Positions 9,695 to 18,806 are shown, numbered from the stretch's first letter. The stretch: 64,000 nucleotides of DNA from Dulcicalothrix desertica PCC 7102 (GCF_003991905.1 NZ_RSCL01000032.1:28417-92416); one strand, 5' to 3'. Program-made: numbers and translations. Notes: generated from the letters alone by a model not told the origin.

Positions 9695-11785
9695 ATGAAA
9701 CAACTGCTTTATTTAGAAATCCCAACCCCCGATACAGCGTCAGTCCGAGACTGGCTGCAAAACGATTTTGCGCCTTTCCAAAATGAGTCAACTTGTACAA
9801 AATCAAGAACTCCTGACGGAATTCGATTGAGAGTAGCTTCTACATCCCAAAAAGCGACTATTCCGGACAAACTTCAGGAACTTTCGATATTTGTATGGTC
9901 AGTACAGCGAACTACCTACTTGAAAGTTTTTCGCTGGGGAGATAGTAAGTTTCCTAGTGAAGCGCAAATTGTCAAGCGTCTTTCAATAGAAATTCGCAAC
10001 CGTTTCCCCAATCAATACCCTGAACCACCAGAAATTGATTTATCTAAGCAAACTATATTTGAAGCTTTGGCGCCACATTACCCGAGTACCGTCAAGTATT
10101 TCCAAAAAATGCCTAACGGTGAATATGACCTAAAACGCGCGTACTGGTGGGAACAACGTTGGCGCCAAGGCGTAAGAAACCCCACCCAACCTCAACAGGT
10201 AATTTTTTCTCATCAAAATGGACAACAAAATTCTACTTCTACCCAATACGACATTATTTACATTGGTGGCGCCCTTGGAGTTATTCACGCAGCAGTAATG
10301 GCGCAGCTTGGGTATAAAGTATTACTAATTGAAAGATTACCATTTGGGCGAATGAACCGCGAATGGAATATTTCACGAGATGAAATTCAGAGTCTAATAA
10401 ATTTAGGCTTAGTGACATCAAATGAAATTGAGTCGATTATTGCCCGTGAGTATAAAGACGGTTTCAATAAATTCTTTGATGCCAATAACATCAAAAAACT
10501 TAAGGCGCCTGTGTTACATACACCTACTGTATTAAATATATCCTTAAAATCAGATAAATGGCTGCAAATGTGCGGAGAAAAACTAAAAGCAGCAGGAGGT
10601 GAAATATGGGATGAGACTGAGTTTATTCGTGCTGATATAGATAATAATCAAGTCAGTGTTACAGTTAAAAATTTGACTAATAACGTCGAAAAACAAGTTG
10701 GCGCCAGATTATTAGTAGACGCAATGGGAACTGCATCACCAATAGCTTGGCAGTTAAATGGCAGTCGAGCATTTGACAGCGTTTGCCCAACAGTTGGAGC
10801 AGTCGTCAGCGGATTTACAAAAGGAGTATGGGATTCACATTACGGTGACGTTTTATACAGTCATGGTGATATATCGCGGGGTCGGCAGTTAATTTGGGAG
10901 CTATTCCCTGGAGAGAATGATGAGTTAACGATTTATTTATTTCACTACCATCAAGTGAACGCCCTTAATCCTGGTTCATTATTGGAAATGTACGAAGACT
11001 TTTTTACAATATTGCCAGAATATCGCCGCTGTGACGTAGATTCATTAGAGTGGAAAAAGGCAACATTTGGTTATATACCAGGACATTTCAGCACAAACGC
11101 TAACTCGCGTACCGTTGCCTTTGATAGATTAGTGGCAATTGGAGATGCAGCTTCGTTACAGTCTCCATTAGTATTTACAGGGTTTGGTTCACTAGTTCGC
11201 AACTTAGAACGTCTTACCAAACTTCTGGACTGTGCTTTAAAGCATGATTTATTGAGCGCACAGCATTTAAATAGAATACGCGCGTTTCAAAGTAACATTG
11301 CAGTAACTTGGATGTTTTCTAAGGGGATGATGGTTCCAACAGGAAAATTCTTACCCCCAGAACGCATTAACTCAATGTTAAATAACTTCTTTGGTTTACT
11401 CGCAGACTCTTCTGCTGAAGTTGCCGAAAACTTTATCAAAGATAGATTTGATTGGTTAACGTTTAACTTGCTCGCACTCAAAGCAGCTAGAAAGAATCCC
11501 GCTTTACTACCGTGGATTTGGGAATTAGCAGGCGCCAAAGATTTATTTCGATGGTTAGGTAATTATATCAACTTTACTCGTCATGCAATAGTTTGTGCAT
11601 TATTGGGCAATTGGTATCCTAACTTTCTCGCTAAAAATCAAAAAAGGCTAGAAAGCAACCCAGGTTTATGGTTACGACTGCTAGCTATTGAGTACGCAAT
11701 TAAAACGGGTAAACCACCATCTAAGCAGCAAATAGTTCCCCACGCTGCCACAACAACAACCGTCCAAAATCCAAAGGTAATTTAA
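9695..11785 (+). CDS. FAD-dependent oxidoreductase of the CruA/CruP lycopene-cyclase superfamily
   Basis: In the 696-aa protein, residues about 1-170 are a leader domain with no motif I can name. An FAD-binding region starts near 185 (IIYIGGALGVIHAAVMAQLG), followed by LLIERLPFGRMNREWNISR. The combination of a GGxLG nucleotide loop with REWNISR is characteristic of CruA/CruP carotenoid cyclase relatives. A later segment, VAIGDAASLQSPLVFTGFG (about 485-505), fits the second FAD contact of this superfamily. A carotenoid or related isoprenoid substrate is inferred only from the family; it could be a non-cyclase paralogue. It stands alone, with no carotenoid genes nearby. The length exceeds typical CruA because of the N-terminal domain. 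Confidence 0.72.
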   Translation: MKQLLYLEIPTPDTASVRDWLQNDFAPFQNESTCTKSRTPDGIRLRVASTSQKATIPDKLQELSIFVWSVQRTTYLKVFRWGDSKFPSEAQIVKRLSIEIRNRFPNQYPEPPEIDLSKQTIFEALAPHYPSTVKYFQKMPNGEYDLKRAYWWEQRWRQGVRNPTQPQQVIFSHQNGQQNSTSTQYDIIYIGGALGVIHAAVMAQLGYKVLLIERLPFGRMNREWNISRDEIQSLINLGLVTSNEIESIIAREYKDGFNKFFDANNIKKLKAPVLHTPTVLNISLKSDKWLQMCGEKLKAAGGEIWDETEFIRADIDNNQVSVTVKNLTNNVEKQVGARLLVDAMGTASPIAWQLNGSRAFDSVCPTVGAVVSGFTKGVWDSHYGDVLYSHGDISRGRQLIWELFPGENDELTIYLFHYHQVNALNPGSLLEMYEDFFTILPEYRRCDVDSLEWKKATFGYIPGHFSTNANSRTVAFDRLVAIGDAASLQSPLVFTGFGSLVRNLERLTKLLDCALKHDLLSAQHLNRIRAFQSNIAVTWMFSKGMMVPTGKFLPPERINSMLNNFFGLLADSSAEVAENFIKDRFDWLTFNLLALKAARKNPALLPWIWELAGAKDLFRWLGNYINFTRHAIVCALLGNWYPNFLAKNQKRLESNPGLWLRLLAIEYAIKTGKPPSKQQIVPHAATTTTVQNPKVI

Positions 11786-11825
11786 TAGTAATTACCTTCG
11801 TTAATATTTCCAAATGCAAAAACTG

Positions 11826-11905
11826 TCATTCTGAGCGCAGCGAAGAATCTATATAATTCAAGTATAAACAATTAGATGCTTCACTACGTTCAGCATGACA
11901 ATCAG
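11826..11905. repeat. Interspersed inverted repeat (GTCATTCTGAGC type)
   Basis: GTCATTCTGAGCGCAGCGAAGAATCT at one end and TTCACTACGTTCAGCATGAC at the other form a loose inverted element of about 80 bp. Related pieces occur at 20548-20600 and 42993-43130. Confidence 0.65.
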
Positions 11906-11955
11906 CACTTAATATGATATATTAAAGACTGAATTTATAATGAATATTACTTAAT

Positions 11956-12378
11956 ATGATAAAAAATATTTGGAAAAAAATAGTATTATACGTATTTTTC
12001 CCAATTATTAGTCTAGTAATAATTACCAACCATGTAACACAAGCTCAAAGCGCACCACTACCCTCAAGCACTTCAACAGCAACAATAGAGTTTCAAATTC
12101 GAGGTACTGAACCATTCTGGAATATTGACTTAAGTAAGCGCGCGATAATATTTTCAACACCCGATGCGAAAAAGCAAACTTTCGCTTATGTACAACCGCT
12201 TTTCCCAGTCGGACGCACTCCTGATAGCGTGCGTGTGTATAAACTTCGTGATGATAACACGCTAATTATTAAAAAAGCGAATGGTTGTAGTGATGGAATG
12301 TCTGAAATAGAATATGCTTATTCGGCAACTTTTATTTCGGGTAACAAGGTTTTAGAGGGTTGTGCTGAAAAAAAGTAA
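11956..12378 (+). CDS. Secreted COG3650-like protein
   Basis: The 140-aa product has an N-terminal signal peptide or anchor (residues about 8-30, IVLYVFFPIISLVIITNHVT, then AQSAP). The mature domain has the motif pair GTEPFWNIDL and CSDGMSEIEYAYSA ... GCAEKK, typical of a small uncharacterised family of periplasmic or lipoprotein-like proteins (COG3650 type). The two conserved cysteines (in NGCSDG and EGCAEK) could form a disulfide. The function is unknown. A repeat separates it from the preceding FAD enzyme gene. Confidence 0.72.
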   Translation: MIKNIWKKIVLYVFFPIISLVIITNHVTQAQSAPLPSSTSTATIEFQIRGTEPFWNIDLSKRAIIFSTPDAKKQTFAYVQPLFPVGRTPDSVRVYKLRDDNTLIIKKANGCSDGMSEIEYAYSATFISGNKVLEGCAEKK

Positions 12379-12442
12379 ACTATAAAACTATTAAAGAAAA
12401 GTGGAGAGCAGCAGTATATGACTTAACTCTCCACATCTAACC

Positions 12443-12620
12443 TTACAAAGTTCCATTTTTGACTAAATTCCGAATAATGTTATCTTTTACCATTAACATA
12501 CGTGAAGTTTGCATAAGTACATCTAACATTTGCTCACGGCTTAATTCTTGAGCCGATTCTTGCATTAAGCGCATTTGGAATTGTTGTTCTAAACTTAATT
12601 CAAACATAGTAGTGTCCATA
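12443..12620 (-). pseudogene. nblA: NblA-family phycobilisome degradation gene with a 5' frameshift
   Basis: Reading leftward from an ATG at 12620, preceded by AAGGAG, gives MDTTMFE and then goes out of frame. One base fewer in the GAAATTA run (12596-12601) would restore a 58-aa NblA-like protein: ELSLEQQFQMRLMQESAQEL, then SREQMLDVLMQTSRMLMVKD, then NIIRNLVKNGTL. NblA is a small helical adaptor that brings phycobilisomes to Clp protease under nutrient starvation. As it stands, the intact frame could start only at a TTG (12604), giving a protein lacking the first residues. It may be a pseudogene, an assembly indel, or a gene using TTG; the strong ribosome binding site sits before the out-of-frame ATG. 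Family assignment is by pattern (LSLEQxF and LSREQ). Confidence 0.65.
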
Positions 12621-13131
12621 GTTAATCTCCTTGGGGGTTAAATTAAATCGAATAGCAGATTCGTTATTTCTTATCTACTAATTTATATTCTCGTAACAAT
12701 ATTACACACTATCTTGCGACTGAATTCAATTTTGAGATTGCAGATATATGTATCACTTAAGATATCTCGCATGTTTATCTAAAGAGTGAAACATAATACA
12801 AAAGTATTAATTTTGTCTTAGGATTTAAGAATTATTAATTTTATTAGTGTTTTACCTTAGTCTTATAGTTTGTAGACACCAGAATATATCTAGATTTTAT
12901 AGTTAATATAGATTTTTTTTATATCTCGTTATTCTTCAGGCGCCGTCTATTAAATTCTCTTCAGAAAAAATGTATTTATAAAGACCAAAACAATTTTTAT
13001 TTAAAATGGTTCTAATAGCTGTACGTCATCAGACAGATGTAAACTAGATTTGATATCGGGCATAATAAAAAAGTGATACTATTACCTCTATATATAGACA
13101 TAAATTGGCTGATTTTAATTTGAGTAGTCGA
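12621..13131. other. AT-rich intergenic region
   Basis: About 510 bp lie between the divergent nblA-like gene and the MASE1 kinase gene. The stretch is AT-rich and holds one GGCGCC site. I see no open frame, RNA gene or clear repeat. It must contain the promoters of both divergent genes, but no convincing -35/-10 pair stood out. Confidence 0.5.
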
Positions 13132-14979
13132 ATGAAGCTAATTAGATGGGCGCCAATTGTGTTAGGATTGGTAGCACTTGTAATAGCACATTATGTTGCA
13201 CTAATTTTTCGAGTTAGTCCAGCAGTATCTCTATGGTTTCCACCATCTGGTGTTGCGGTAACACTCAGTCTGTGGTTTGGTTGGGTAGGAGTTATCTTAA
13301 CGTGGATAGCTTCGTTTTCAATGTCTCATTTGTGGGGAAATGAAGGTTGGTATAGACTCGCAAGTTTGACGGATGTTACAGAACCCCTAGTAACTTTACT
13401 TCTGTTTCGTTATTATTGGCACAGCAACCTCAATTTTAAACGATTAAGAGATGCAGTGACTTTTATTATCAGCGCACCAATACTGGGTTGTGGAGCTTCT
13501 GCGCTGATTGGTTGTTTGGTGCTTTCAACTCTGGGTAAAATGTCTTGGCTTTCCCTAACTGGAAATATTTTGCGTTGGTGGTTAGGTAATGCTGTAGGAG
13601 TTATGGCAGTTGCACCTTTACTTTTACTGCTATTGACCCCCATTTTAGTTAAATATGGCTATATTTCGTCTAGAAGCCAACAATCTTCCCAATCTTCAAT
13701 ACAACTAACGGCGCCTGACGATAGTACTAATTTAAACTTTTCCAAGGTAGATAATATTACCCCCAATTGGTTGGAAGCAAGCATTATTTTAATATTCTGT
13801 ATATTTATTGCGATACTAACGGTACATAAAGTAGACACATCGAGCGTATTATTTAAAAACTACTCATTTTTAAACTTTATCCCAATTATTTGGGCAGCAA
13901 CTCGCTATCAAATTCTTGGTGGTACACTTACCGCGAGCTTCTGTGTATTTGCTACGATTGTGGCTTATATTATAAATTTTCCCAATGCAAATACCTCACA
14001 CATACTCTTTGATTCAGAAATCTTACAAGTTCACAAACTAAGTTTATTTGTTCAGTGTGGTGTTAGCTTATTAATTGGTTCCGCAATTACGGAACAAGCT
14101 ACAATGCAAACAATGCTTGCCGTTGAACGTGTGCGTGCGGCAGAATACCAAGCAAAAGCTCAACTAACTCAGAAATTAGAGCTTTTCAATATCCAGCTAC
14201 AACAATCAAATCAAGAAAAAGACGAACTATTAGAACGCGAACAATCTGCTCGTAACGAAGCTGAGTCAGCAAATCGTATCAAAGATGAATTTTTAGCTGT
14301 ACTTTCCCACGAGCTGCGAACTCCACTCAACCCAATTTTAGGTTGGACTAAACTATTGCGCGCACGTAAGCTCGATGAAGCCAAAACTGAACGTGCGCTC
14401 TTAACCATCGAACGCAACACTGTGTTATTAAATCAACTTATAGACGATTTACTCGATGTTTCAAGAATATTACGGGGCAAATTTACACTTAATGCAGTAG
14501 TAGTAAACTTAGAATCAGTTATTCAAGCGGCAATTGAGACGGTTCAACTTGCAGCAAATGCGAAATCAATTAATTTGCAATTTATACAAACAACTCAATC
14601 CTCAGTAATGGGGGATATAAATAGATTACAGCAGGTTATGTGTAACTTACTTACAAACGCGATTAAGTTTACGCCAAATGGTGGAGACGTAAATATTATA
14701 CTATCAGAGATAAATAATGGTGATTTTAATACATCTAATTATGCTCAAATAACCGTCACAGATACAGGTAAAGGCATAAACCCAGAATTTTTACCTCACG
14801 TATTTGAACGTTTCCGTCAAGCAGATAGCAGCATTACACGCACATTCGGTGGATTAGGTTTGGGACTGGCAATTGTACGGCAAATAGTCGAATTGCATGG
14901 AGGAACCGTAGCAGCAGCAAGCGAAGGTGAAAACAAAGGGGCAACATTCACAGTTCAATTACCAATACATAAAAATTAA
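13132..14979 (+). CDS. MASE1-domain membrane histidine kinase
   Basis: The sensor kinase is 615 aa from the ATG at 13132 (MKLIRWAPIVLG). The frame also extends to a TTG at 13105. Residues 1-330 have eight or so transmembrane helices with WFPPSGVAV, typical of MASE1 integral sensory domains. A short coiled coil (about 335-380) leads to HisKA with phospho-histidine motif [19 protein letters not shown]. The ATPase domain shows CNLLTNAIKFTPNGG, DTGKGINP, RFRQADSSITRTFGG and GLGLGLAIVRQIVELHGG. All catalytic boxes are intact. No receiver domain is attached and no regulator gene is adjacent, so the partner is unknown. The MASE1 ligand is not known for this family. Confidence 0.92.
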   Translation: MKLIRWAPIVLGLVALVIAHYVALIFRVSPAVSLWFPPSGVAVTLSLWFGWVGVILTWIASFSMSHLWGNEGWYRLASLTDVTEPLVTLLLFRYYWHSNLNFKRLRDAVTFIISAPILGCGASALIGCLVLSTLGKMSWLSLTGNILRWWLGNAVGVMAVAPLLLLLLTPILVKYGYISSRSQQSSQSSIQLTAPDDSTNLNFSKVDNITPNWLEASIILIFCIFIAILTVHKVDTSSVLFKNYSFLNFIPIIWAATRYQILGGTLTASFCVFATIVAYIINFPNANTSHILFDSEILQVHKLSLFVQCGVSLLIGSAITEQATMQTMLAVERVRAAEYQAKAQLTQKLELFNIQLQQSNQEKDELLEREQSARNEAESANRIKDEFLAVLSHELRTPLNPILGWTKLLRARKLDEAKTERALLTIERNTVLLNQLIDDLLDVSRILRGKFTLNAVVVNLESVIQAAIETVQLAANAKSINLQFIQTTQSSVMGDINRLQQVMCNLLTNAIKFTPNGGDVNIILSEINNGDFNTSNYAQITVTDTGKGINPEFLPHVFERFRQADSSITRTFGGLGLGLAIVRQIVELHGGTVAAASEGENKGATFTVQLPIHKN

Positions 14980-15003
14980 ATCTCGTTGATGCTAAAACCT
15001 CCA

Positions 15004-15390
15004 CTAACCTGCTAATTCTAATTCAACTTTGTTTTTGATGGGTTCATCTTTACTATTTACAACCCAATTTGCAATCGTATTTAAAATCTCGGCTTTTTCG
15101 GCAGGTGTTGCGGAGACAACAAGCTCGCGCAAATCAGGATTTTGAGAGCTAGCCAGAAAATCAACCGGATTTTTACCCGCGAGTAATAAGCAGAAGTATA
15201 ACCTCGACCCAGGCGCCAACTCTTCCAAAGCTTCTAACATTTGTTCCAAAGTTGTGTGCGACACGGCGCCACCTTTACCATTTCTAAACTGTGACACGTG
15301 AGAAGGGCTGACACCAACATGCCGGGACAATACTGCTCCCGTAATTCTGTACTTTTTCAAAGTTTCATCAAAACATTTATGTATCAGCAT
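15004..15390 (-). CDS. XRE-type helix-turn-helix regulator
   Basis: The 128-aa protein has an N-terminal Cro/C1-type DNA-binding domain (residues about 8-60). The helix-turn-helix segment is GAVLSRHVGVSPSHVSQFRN and is followed by GKGGAVSHTTLEQMLEAL. The C-terminal half has a helical acidic tail (SATPAEKAEILNTIANWVVN), probably for dimerisation or ligand sensing. It resembles small regulators found near mobile or toxin-antitoxin genes. It is convergent with the MASE1 kinase and faces away from the broken gene at 15.5 kb. Its operator may be in the 150 bp upstream, where ATTCACT / AGTGAAT half-sites appear near 15409-15443. Confidence 0.82.
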   Translation of the reverse strand: MLIHKCFDETLKKYRITGAVLSRHVGVSPSHVSQFRNGKGGAVSHTTLEQMLEALEELAPGSRLYFCLLLAGKNPVDFLASSQNPDLRELVVSATPAEKAEILNTIANWVVNSKDEPIKNKVELELAG

Positions 15391-15408
15391 TCTTGACTTA
15401 ATGACTTA

Positions 15409-15445
15409 ATTCACTGATAATTAACTTAAATTCACTATTAGTGAA
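15409..15445. promoter_or_regulatory. Possible operator of the XRE regulator
   Basis: Just upstream of the regulator start, TTAATTCACTGATAATTAA is followed by TTCACTATTAGTGAA, an inverted repeat with TTCACT and AGTGAA arms. Autoregulated XRE proteins commonly bind such sites. This is inference from position and symmetry only. Confidence 0.4.
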
Positions 15446-15544
15446 GCAAAATTTTTTATAGAGCTTACCCCCTAGTATCGCATCTGAAAACAAAGAATTG
15501 ATTCCACTAGGGAATTATAGTTATTGTGAGGGTGCTTACTCGAT

Positions 15545-16025
15545 ATGAAACTAACTCCAATTTATAGCCAGTTATATACCAGCACACCTAAGCAAGTAGC
15601 AGAATGGCAATAAGTATAGTAGGTATATTCCTAAAAAATTACTGGGGGTTCTCGAAGAAGCCGATAAACAGAAGCGTCCAGTCGAAGAGATATTATATTT
15701 GCTAGGTGTTGCCTCAAATTTAACTAACCAAAATGTATTAGTGGGTATTCAAAATAATACCAGTACATATAATTCTTCTCTTAGTCAAAGCCAGACAAGA
15801 AGACATAAAGGTGATGGTAGTGGCTATATTCAGTGGAAAACTGTAACTGTTAACGGTAAACAGTACTCACAACCTTGGTATCACTATGAGTTTTGGAATA
15901 ACCGAGAACGCTTTATCAAGTCATCGTGCTACATTCCTAAACAACTACTTACTCAAATTATCCAGTTAGATGCTAATAAAGCCCCAGTGCAGGAGATATT
16001 AAACCTACTAGGGGTGATTATATGA
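15545..16025 (+). pseudogene. Tandem-domain small gene with a frameshift
   Basis: An ATG at 15545 opens MKLTPIYSQLYTSTPKQVAE and stops at 15611-15613. The reading frame continues one base out of register from 15609, with SRYIPKKLLGVLEEADKQKR then PVEEILYLLGV, and runs to 16025. Its second half repeats the motif: GDGSGYIQWKTVTVNGKQ, then CYIPKQLLTQIIQLDANKAP and VQEILNLLGV. The protein therefore had two related units, each ending YIPKxLL..PVxEILxLLGV. The first start codon in the downstream frame is a TTG at 15699. I know similar short basic domains from other cyanobacterial proteins but cannot assign a function. The YIQWKT..WYHYEFW segment suggests a small beta-rich, nucleic-acid-binding-like fold; that is only a guess. 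Confidence 0.55.
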
Positions 16026-16165
16026 TAAGAAAATGAACATAGGATGCATGAAGCCTACAAAAAATTTTCAGCTTATTTATTAAGACTTGTAGCTTTCACG
16101 CACAAACTTGTAATTGTAAGTATTAGTACATGAGTTTATATGTATTTATTGGATAACATTAATAA

Positions 16166-16391
16166 AGGCTAATAGGCGCCTGACGGTATGGGAAACGATA
16201 GTGTTTTACTGGGGGTTATAACAAACAAGCCCCAGTAAAAAATCAGAATTAAATCATAACCCCCAGTAAAAACAGCCCCAGTAATTTTAATAAACAACAT
16301 AGAATAAAGCTCTCCTCAACACACACTTGTTATAACTACAAGCCGTGTGCTGGTTTGATGACGTTTGTAGATGTTGAACTCTGATGATTGA
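16166..16391. repeat. Direct repeat, copy 1, with inverted TTACTGGGG arms
   Basis: Copy 1 of a roughly 200-bp direct repeat (copy 2 at 16406-16612). It contains a perfect 16-bp inverted repeat, TTTTACTGGGGGTTAT (16204-16219) and ATAACCCCCAGTAAAA (16256-16271), plus two further CCCCAGTAA arms. It ends with a shared segment around AAGCTCTCCTCAACACACAC and GATGTTGAACTCTGATGATT. No coding frame is visible in the 835 bp between the broken gene and the hydrolase gene. Confidence 0.8.
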
Positions 16392-16405
16392 GGGTAATAA
16401 GGATG

Positions 16406-16612
16406 GATAGGCGCCTTGCTACTACTATTGGGATAGTGTTTTACTGGGGGTTATAACAAACAAACCCCAGTAAAAACAGCCCCAGTAATTTAATAAACAA
16501 CATAGAATAAAGCTCTCCTCAACACACACTTGTATAAAGCGCGCTCTCGTTATGAGTGCAAGCCGTGTGCTGGTTTAATGACGTTTATATATGTTGAACT
16601 CTGATGATTAAT
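16406..16612. repeat. Direct repeat, copy 2
   Basis: This copy is nearly identical to copy 1. It lacks about 31 bp, including one CCCCAGTAA / ATAACC arm, and carries a small insertion (ATAAAGCGCGCTCTCG) in the middle. Both copies begin with a GGCGCC site and a GGGATAGTG / AACGATAGTG segment. Confidence 0.8.
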
Positions 16613-16643
16613 CACCAAGATTTCTCCGTTGGTGCCAAAAATG

Positions 16644-16670
16644 AAAAAACCTCGGCTACCGCACCGAGGT
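16644..16670 (-). terminator. Intrinsic terminator of the alpha/beta hydrolase gene
   Basis: On the minus strand a hairpin with stem ACCTCGG / CCGAGGT and an 8-nt loop (16649-16670) is followed by a T-run. It lies about 190 bp past the stop codon of the hydrolase gene ending at 16861. Confidence 0.65.
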
Positions 16671-16785
16671 GTATTCTACTTCAAACATGATGGGAGATAC
16701 ATAAAACCGATATCAGAGGATGGAATTACTCCGATATTAAGTAATGTAACGTTTTATTTCAAAATCGTCAAACTCCGAATGGTAT

Positions 16786-16853
16786 AGAAACCCGGTTTCT
16801 TTTTGATAAATCAAGTTTTTTAACAATATCTCTCATCAGAAACCGGGTTTCTT
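16786..16853. repeat. AGAAACCCGGTTTCT inverted repeat pair
   Basis: Two oppositely oriented copies of AGAAACCCGGTTTCTT lie at 16786-16800 and 16839-16853, directly at the 3' end of the hydrolase gene. The same family occurs three times at 29628-29744. Confidence 0.8.
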
Positions 16854-16860
16854 GTATGTC

Positions 16861-18507
16861 CTACTTTTGAACTAATTCCTTAGCTATAGCTAATGCTTCA
16901 GGGGGAATTTGAGTGATTAGACGGATGGGAAATGCTTGTGTAGAAGCAAACTGAGCATAGTCGGCAGTTAGAAAGACTTCATATTTTTTTGCTTCGGGTG
17001 TAAGTTGAGCCGCAGATGCTAGTACAATACTCTTTACATAATTGCGGACATCAACTGCTTGGTCGCCAACGATTTCACCCCCACTGATGGGAGTATCGAT
17101 TTTGCCGCGTTGGTCAAGAGTTGCGTTTGGGTCTTTTACACTTAGGTGAGTGGCGCCTACAATACCAACTAGAGATTTAGGATTTGGAAGTTTGTCGAAG
17201 CTAATTACTTGTTCGGTTAATGCAGGTGTTGTTTTGTCAGCAGAAGCAGCTAGTACAAGTGTAGGAACTTGAACTTTAGATAAACCAGTATCGCCAAATA
17301 ATAAGGATGTAGTGGGGTTTAGTGCAATAACCCGTTTGATTCTACTATCGCGAAAAGAATAATTGTTTTCTGGTAATTCCTGGGCAATACACTGCATACC
17401 TTCACCCAGACTAACAACAGCAAGATTCTCTTTACACCGTTGTTTAAGAAATTCTAGCTGATACTCGGCGCCACCAACAGCGAGTGCAGTACTTCCTCCA
17501 AACGAGTAACCAAGAATAATTACATTATTAGTAGCGAGTTTGCCAGTCAGAGAAAAAGACTTATTACGGTTACTCGCATCTAGTTGGTCTAAGACAAAGC
17601 TAATATCTTGAGGACGTTCTAAAAATTCTTGTGGTTTCATAATTCGGTTCTTGCCAACAAGTGCCGAATTTACATTTGCTTCATTACTGCCAGGATGCTC
17701 TAATGTAACTACTGGATAACCATGTGATGCTAAATGCTCCGCCAAATATTTTAATTCTGTGCGTACAGACCCCAGTCCATGAGAAAAAATAATTACAGGT
17801 TTACTCGAATTAACGTCTTTTGACCAATATAAATCAAGAGGTATTTTCCGTCCCCGTTTTTTATCATCCAAGTCCATCTTCAAAATTTGAACTTCTGCTG
17901 ACCCAGGTTTTGAAGCATCAAGCGGTAACTTTAATTGAACTTTGCGACTGCTCAAACGAGGTTCTATTGCTGCCATGAACCGTTGCGTCTGCCAAAACGC
18001 AGTATTAAAACTGCCTGCAACTTTAAAAGCTTGTGGTAAATCTATTTCTAGCTGCTTGCTAGGATAATTAGCTATAAATGATAATATCGATAAACCTTGA
18101 GGCGCCGTTGAAGCTAAAACCAACGCACCACGCACAGCTTGAAACCGCGCGTTATCTCGGCGCCGAATTATACTTGACAAGTCATTTAGAATAGTCGAAC
18201 CAATACGTGTACTTAATAAATTATTCATCGTGACAACGCTAATTGGCACATTCGTCCGCAGTGCTGTAACAAGTTGCTGACGCTGCCCAAGCGATAGACC
18301 CTTTGTATAAATATCATAGCCACTAGGAATTTTACCCGTTTGTGCTATTTGTTGCAGTTCCAAGAGCGTAATCTTTTCAGTAAATGGCCCATATCTCACC
18401 ACTAAAGTATCAGCAGCTTGAGCGGCGCCAATTCCTAAAACCTGTGTTGTCGCAAATGTACCCAATAAACACACTACTAACTCAATGATTTTCCGGTGTT
18501 GCGCCAT
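16861..18507 (-). CDS. Secreted alpha/beta hydrolase with DUF1400-like N-terminus (paralogue 1)
   Basis: The protein is 548 aa from the ATG at 18507 (MAQHRKIIELVVCLLGTFAT), which has AAGGTAAC upstream. The frame also reaches 18543 without a better site. A cleavable signal peptide ends near AQAADT. Residues 30-150 resemble the DUF1400 region of cyanobacterial hydrolases (VRYGPFTEKITLLELQQIAQ). The alpha/beta-hydrolase fold has the oxyanion region FSHGLGSVRTELKYLA and nucleophile elbow LGYSFGGST; later segments TPTLVLAASADKTTP and GATHLSVKD provide the acid and histidine. Substrates are probably esters or lipids; none can be fixed. A paralogue with the same architecture lies at 39199-40914, on the same strand. 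Confidence 0.87.
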   Translation of the reverse strand: MAQHRKIIELVVCLLGTFATTQVLGIGAAQAADTLVVRYGPFTEKITLLELQQIAQTGKIPSGYDIYTKGLSLGQRQQLVTALRTNVPISVVTMNNLLSTRIGSTILNDLSSIIRRRDNARFQAVRGALVLASTAPQGLSILSFIANYPSKQLEIDLPQAFKVAGSFNTAFWQTQRFMAAIEPRLSSRKVQLKLPLDASKPGSAEVQILKMDLDDKKRGRKIPLDLYWSKDVNSSKPVIIFSHGLGSVRTELKYLAEHLASHGYPVVTLEHPGSNEANVNSALVGKNRIMKPQEFLERPQDISFVLDQLDASNRNKSFSLTGKLATNNVIILGYSFGGSTALAVGGAEYQLEFLKQRCKENLAVVSLGEGMQCIAQELPENNYSFRDSRIKRVIALNPTTSLLFGDTGLSKVQVPTLVLAASADKTTPALTEQVISFDKLPNPKSLVGIVGATHLSVKDPNATLDQRGKIDTPISGGEIVGDQAVDVRNYVKSIVLASAAQLTPEAKKYEVFLTADYAQFASTQAFPIRLITQIPPEALAIAKELVQK

Positions 18508-18635
18508 AAATATTGTTACCTTATATTGTGGTAATAACCGCAAAAATACGGTGAAATTGGCAAAGCACCGGAATTATATAATCGCTGCTGTGCTTGTGTC
18601 TAGGTTAGATTTACTAGTTTTGATTGGAAGAATTT

Positions 18636-18665
18636 GCAACGGATGTAACGGATGTAACGGATAAA
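18636..18665. repeat. CCGTTACATCC-type repeat, inverted copy
   Basis: Tandem GGATGTAAC units in reverse orientation relative to the copies at 240-276 and 20612-20649. Confidence 0.75.
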
Positions 18666-18806
18666 TGATGGGAAATAGCTTATGCTAAAACACTAGGCCG
18701 CATGTTATGAGTCGCGAATGAAGGGCGCAGTTTTCCCGCTTTCGCGCGCATCTTAAAGATTTTGACACCTGTTTAAAAGTAAATTAATCCATTTTTAGCA
18801 TACTTA

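Noticed and set aside
16026..16165. Small gene after the broken tandem-domain gene
   Set aside because: No start codon with a ribosome binding site and no frame over 30 codons.
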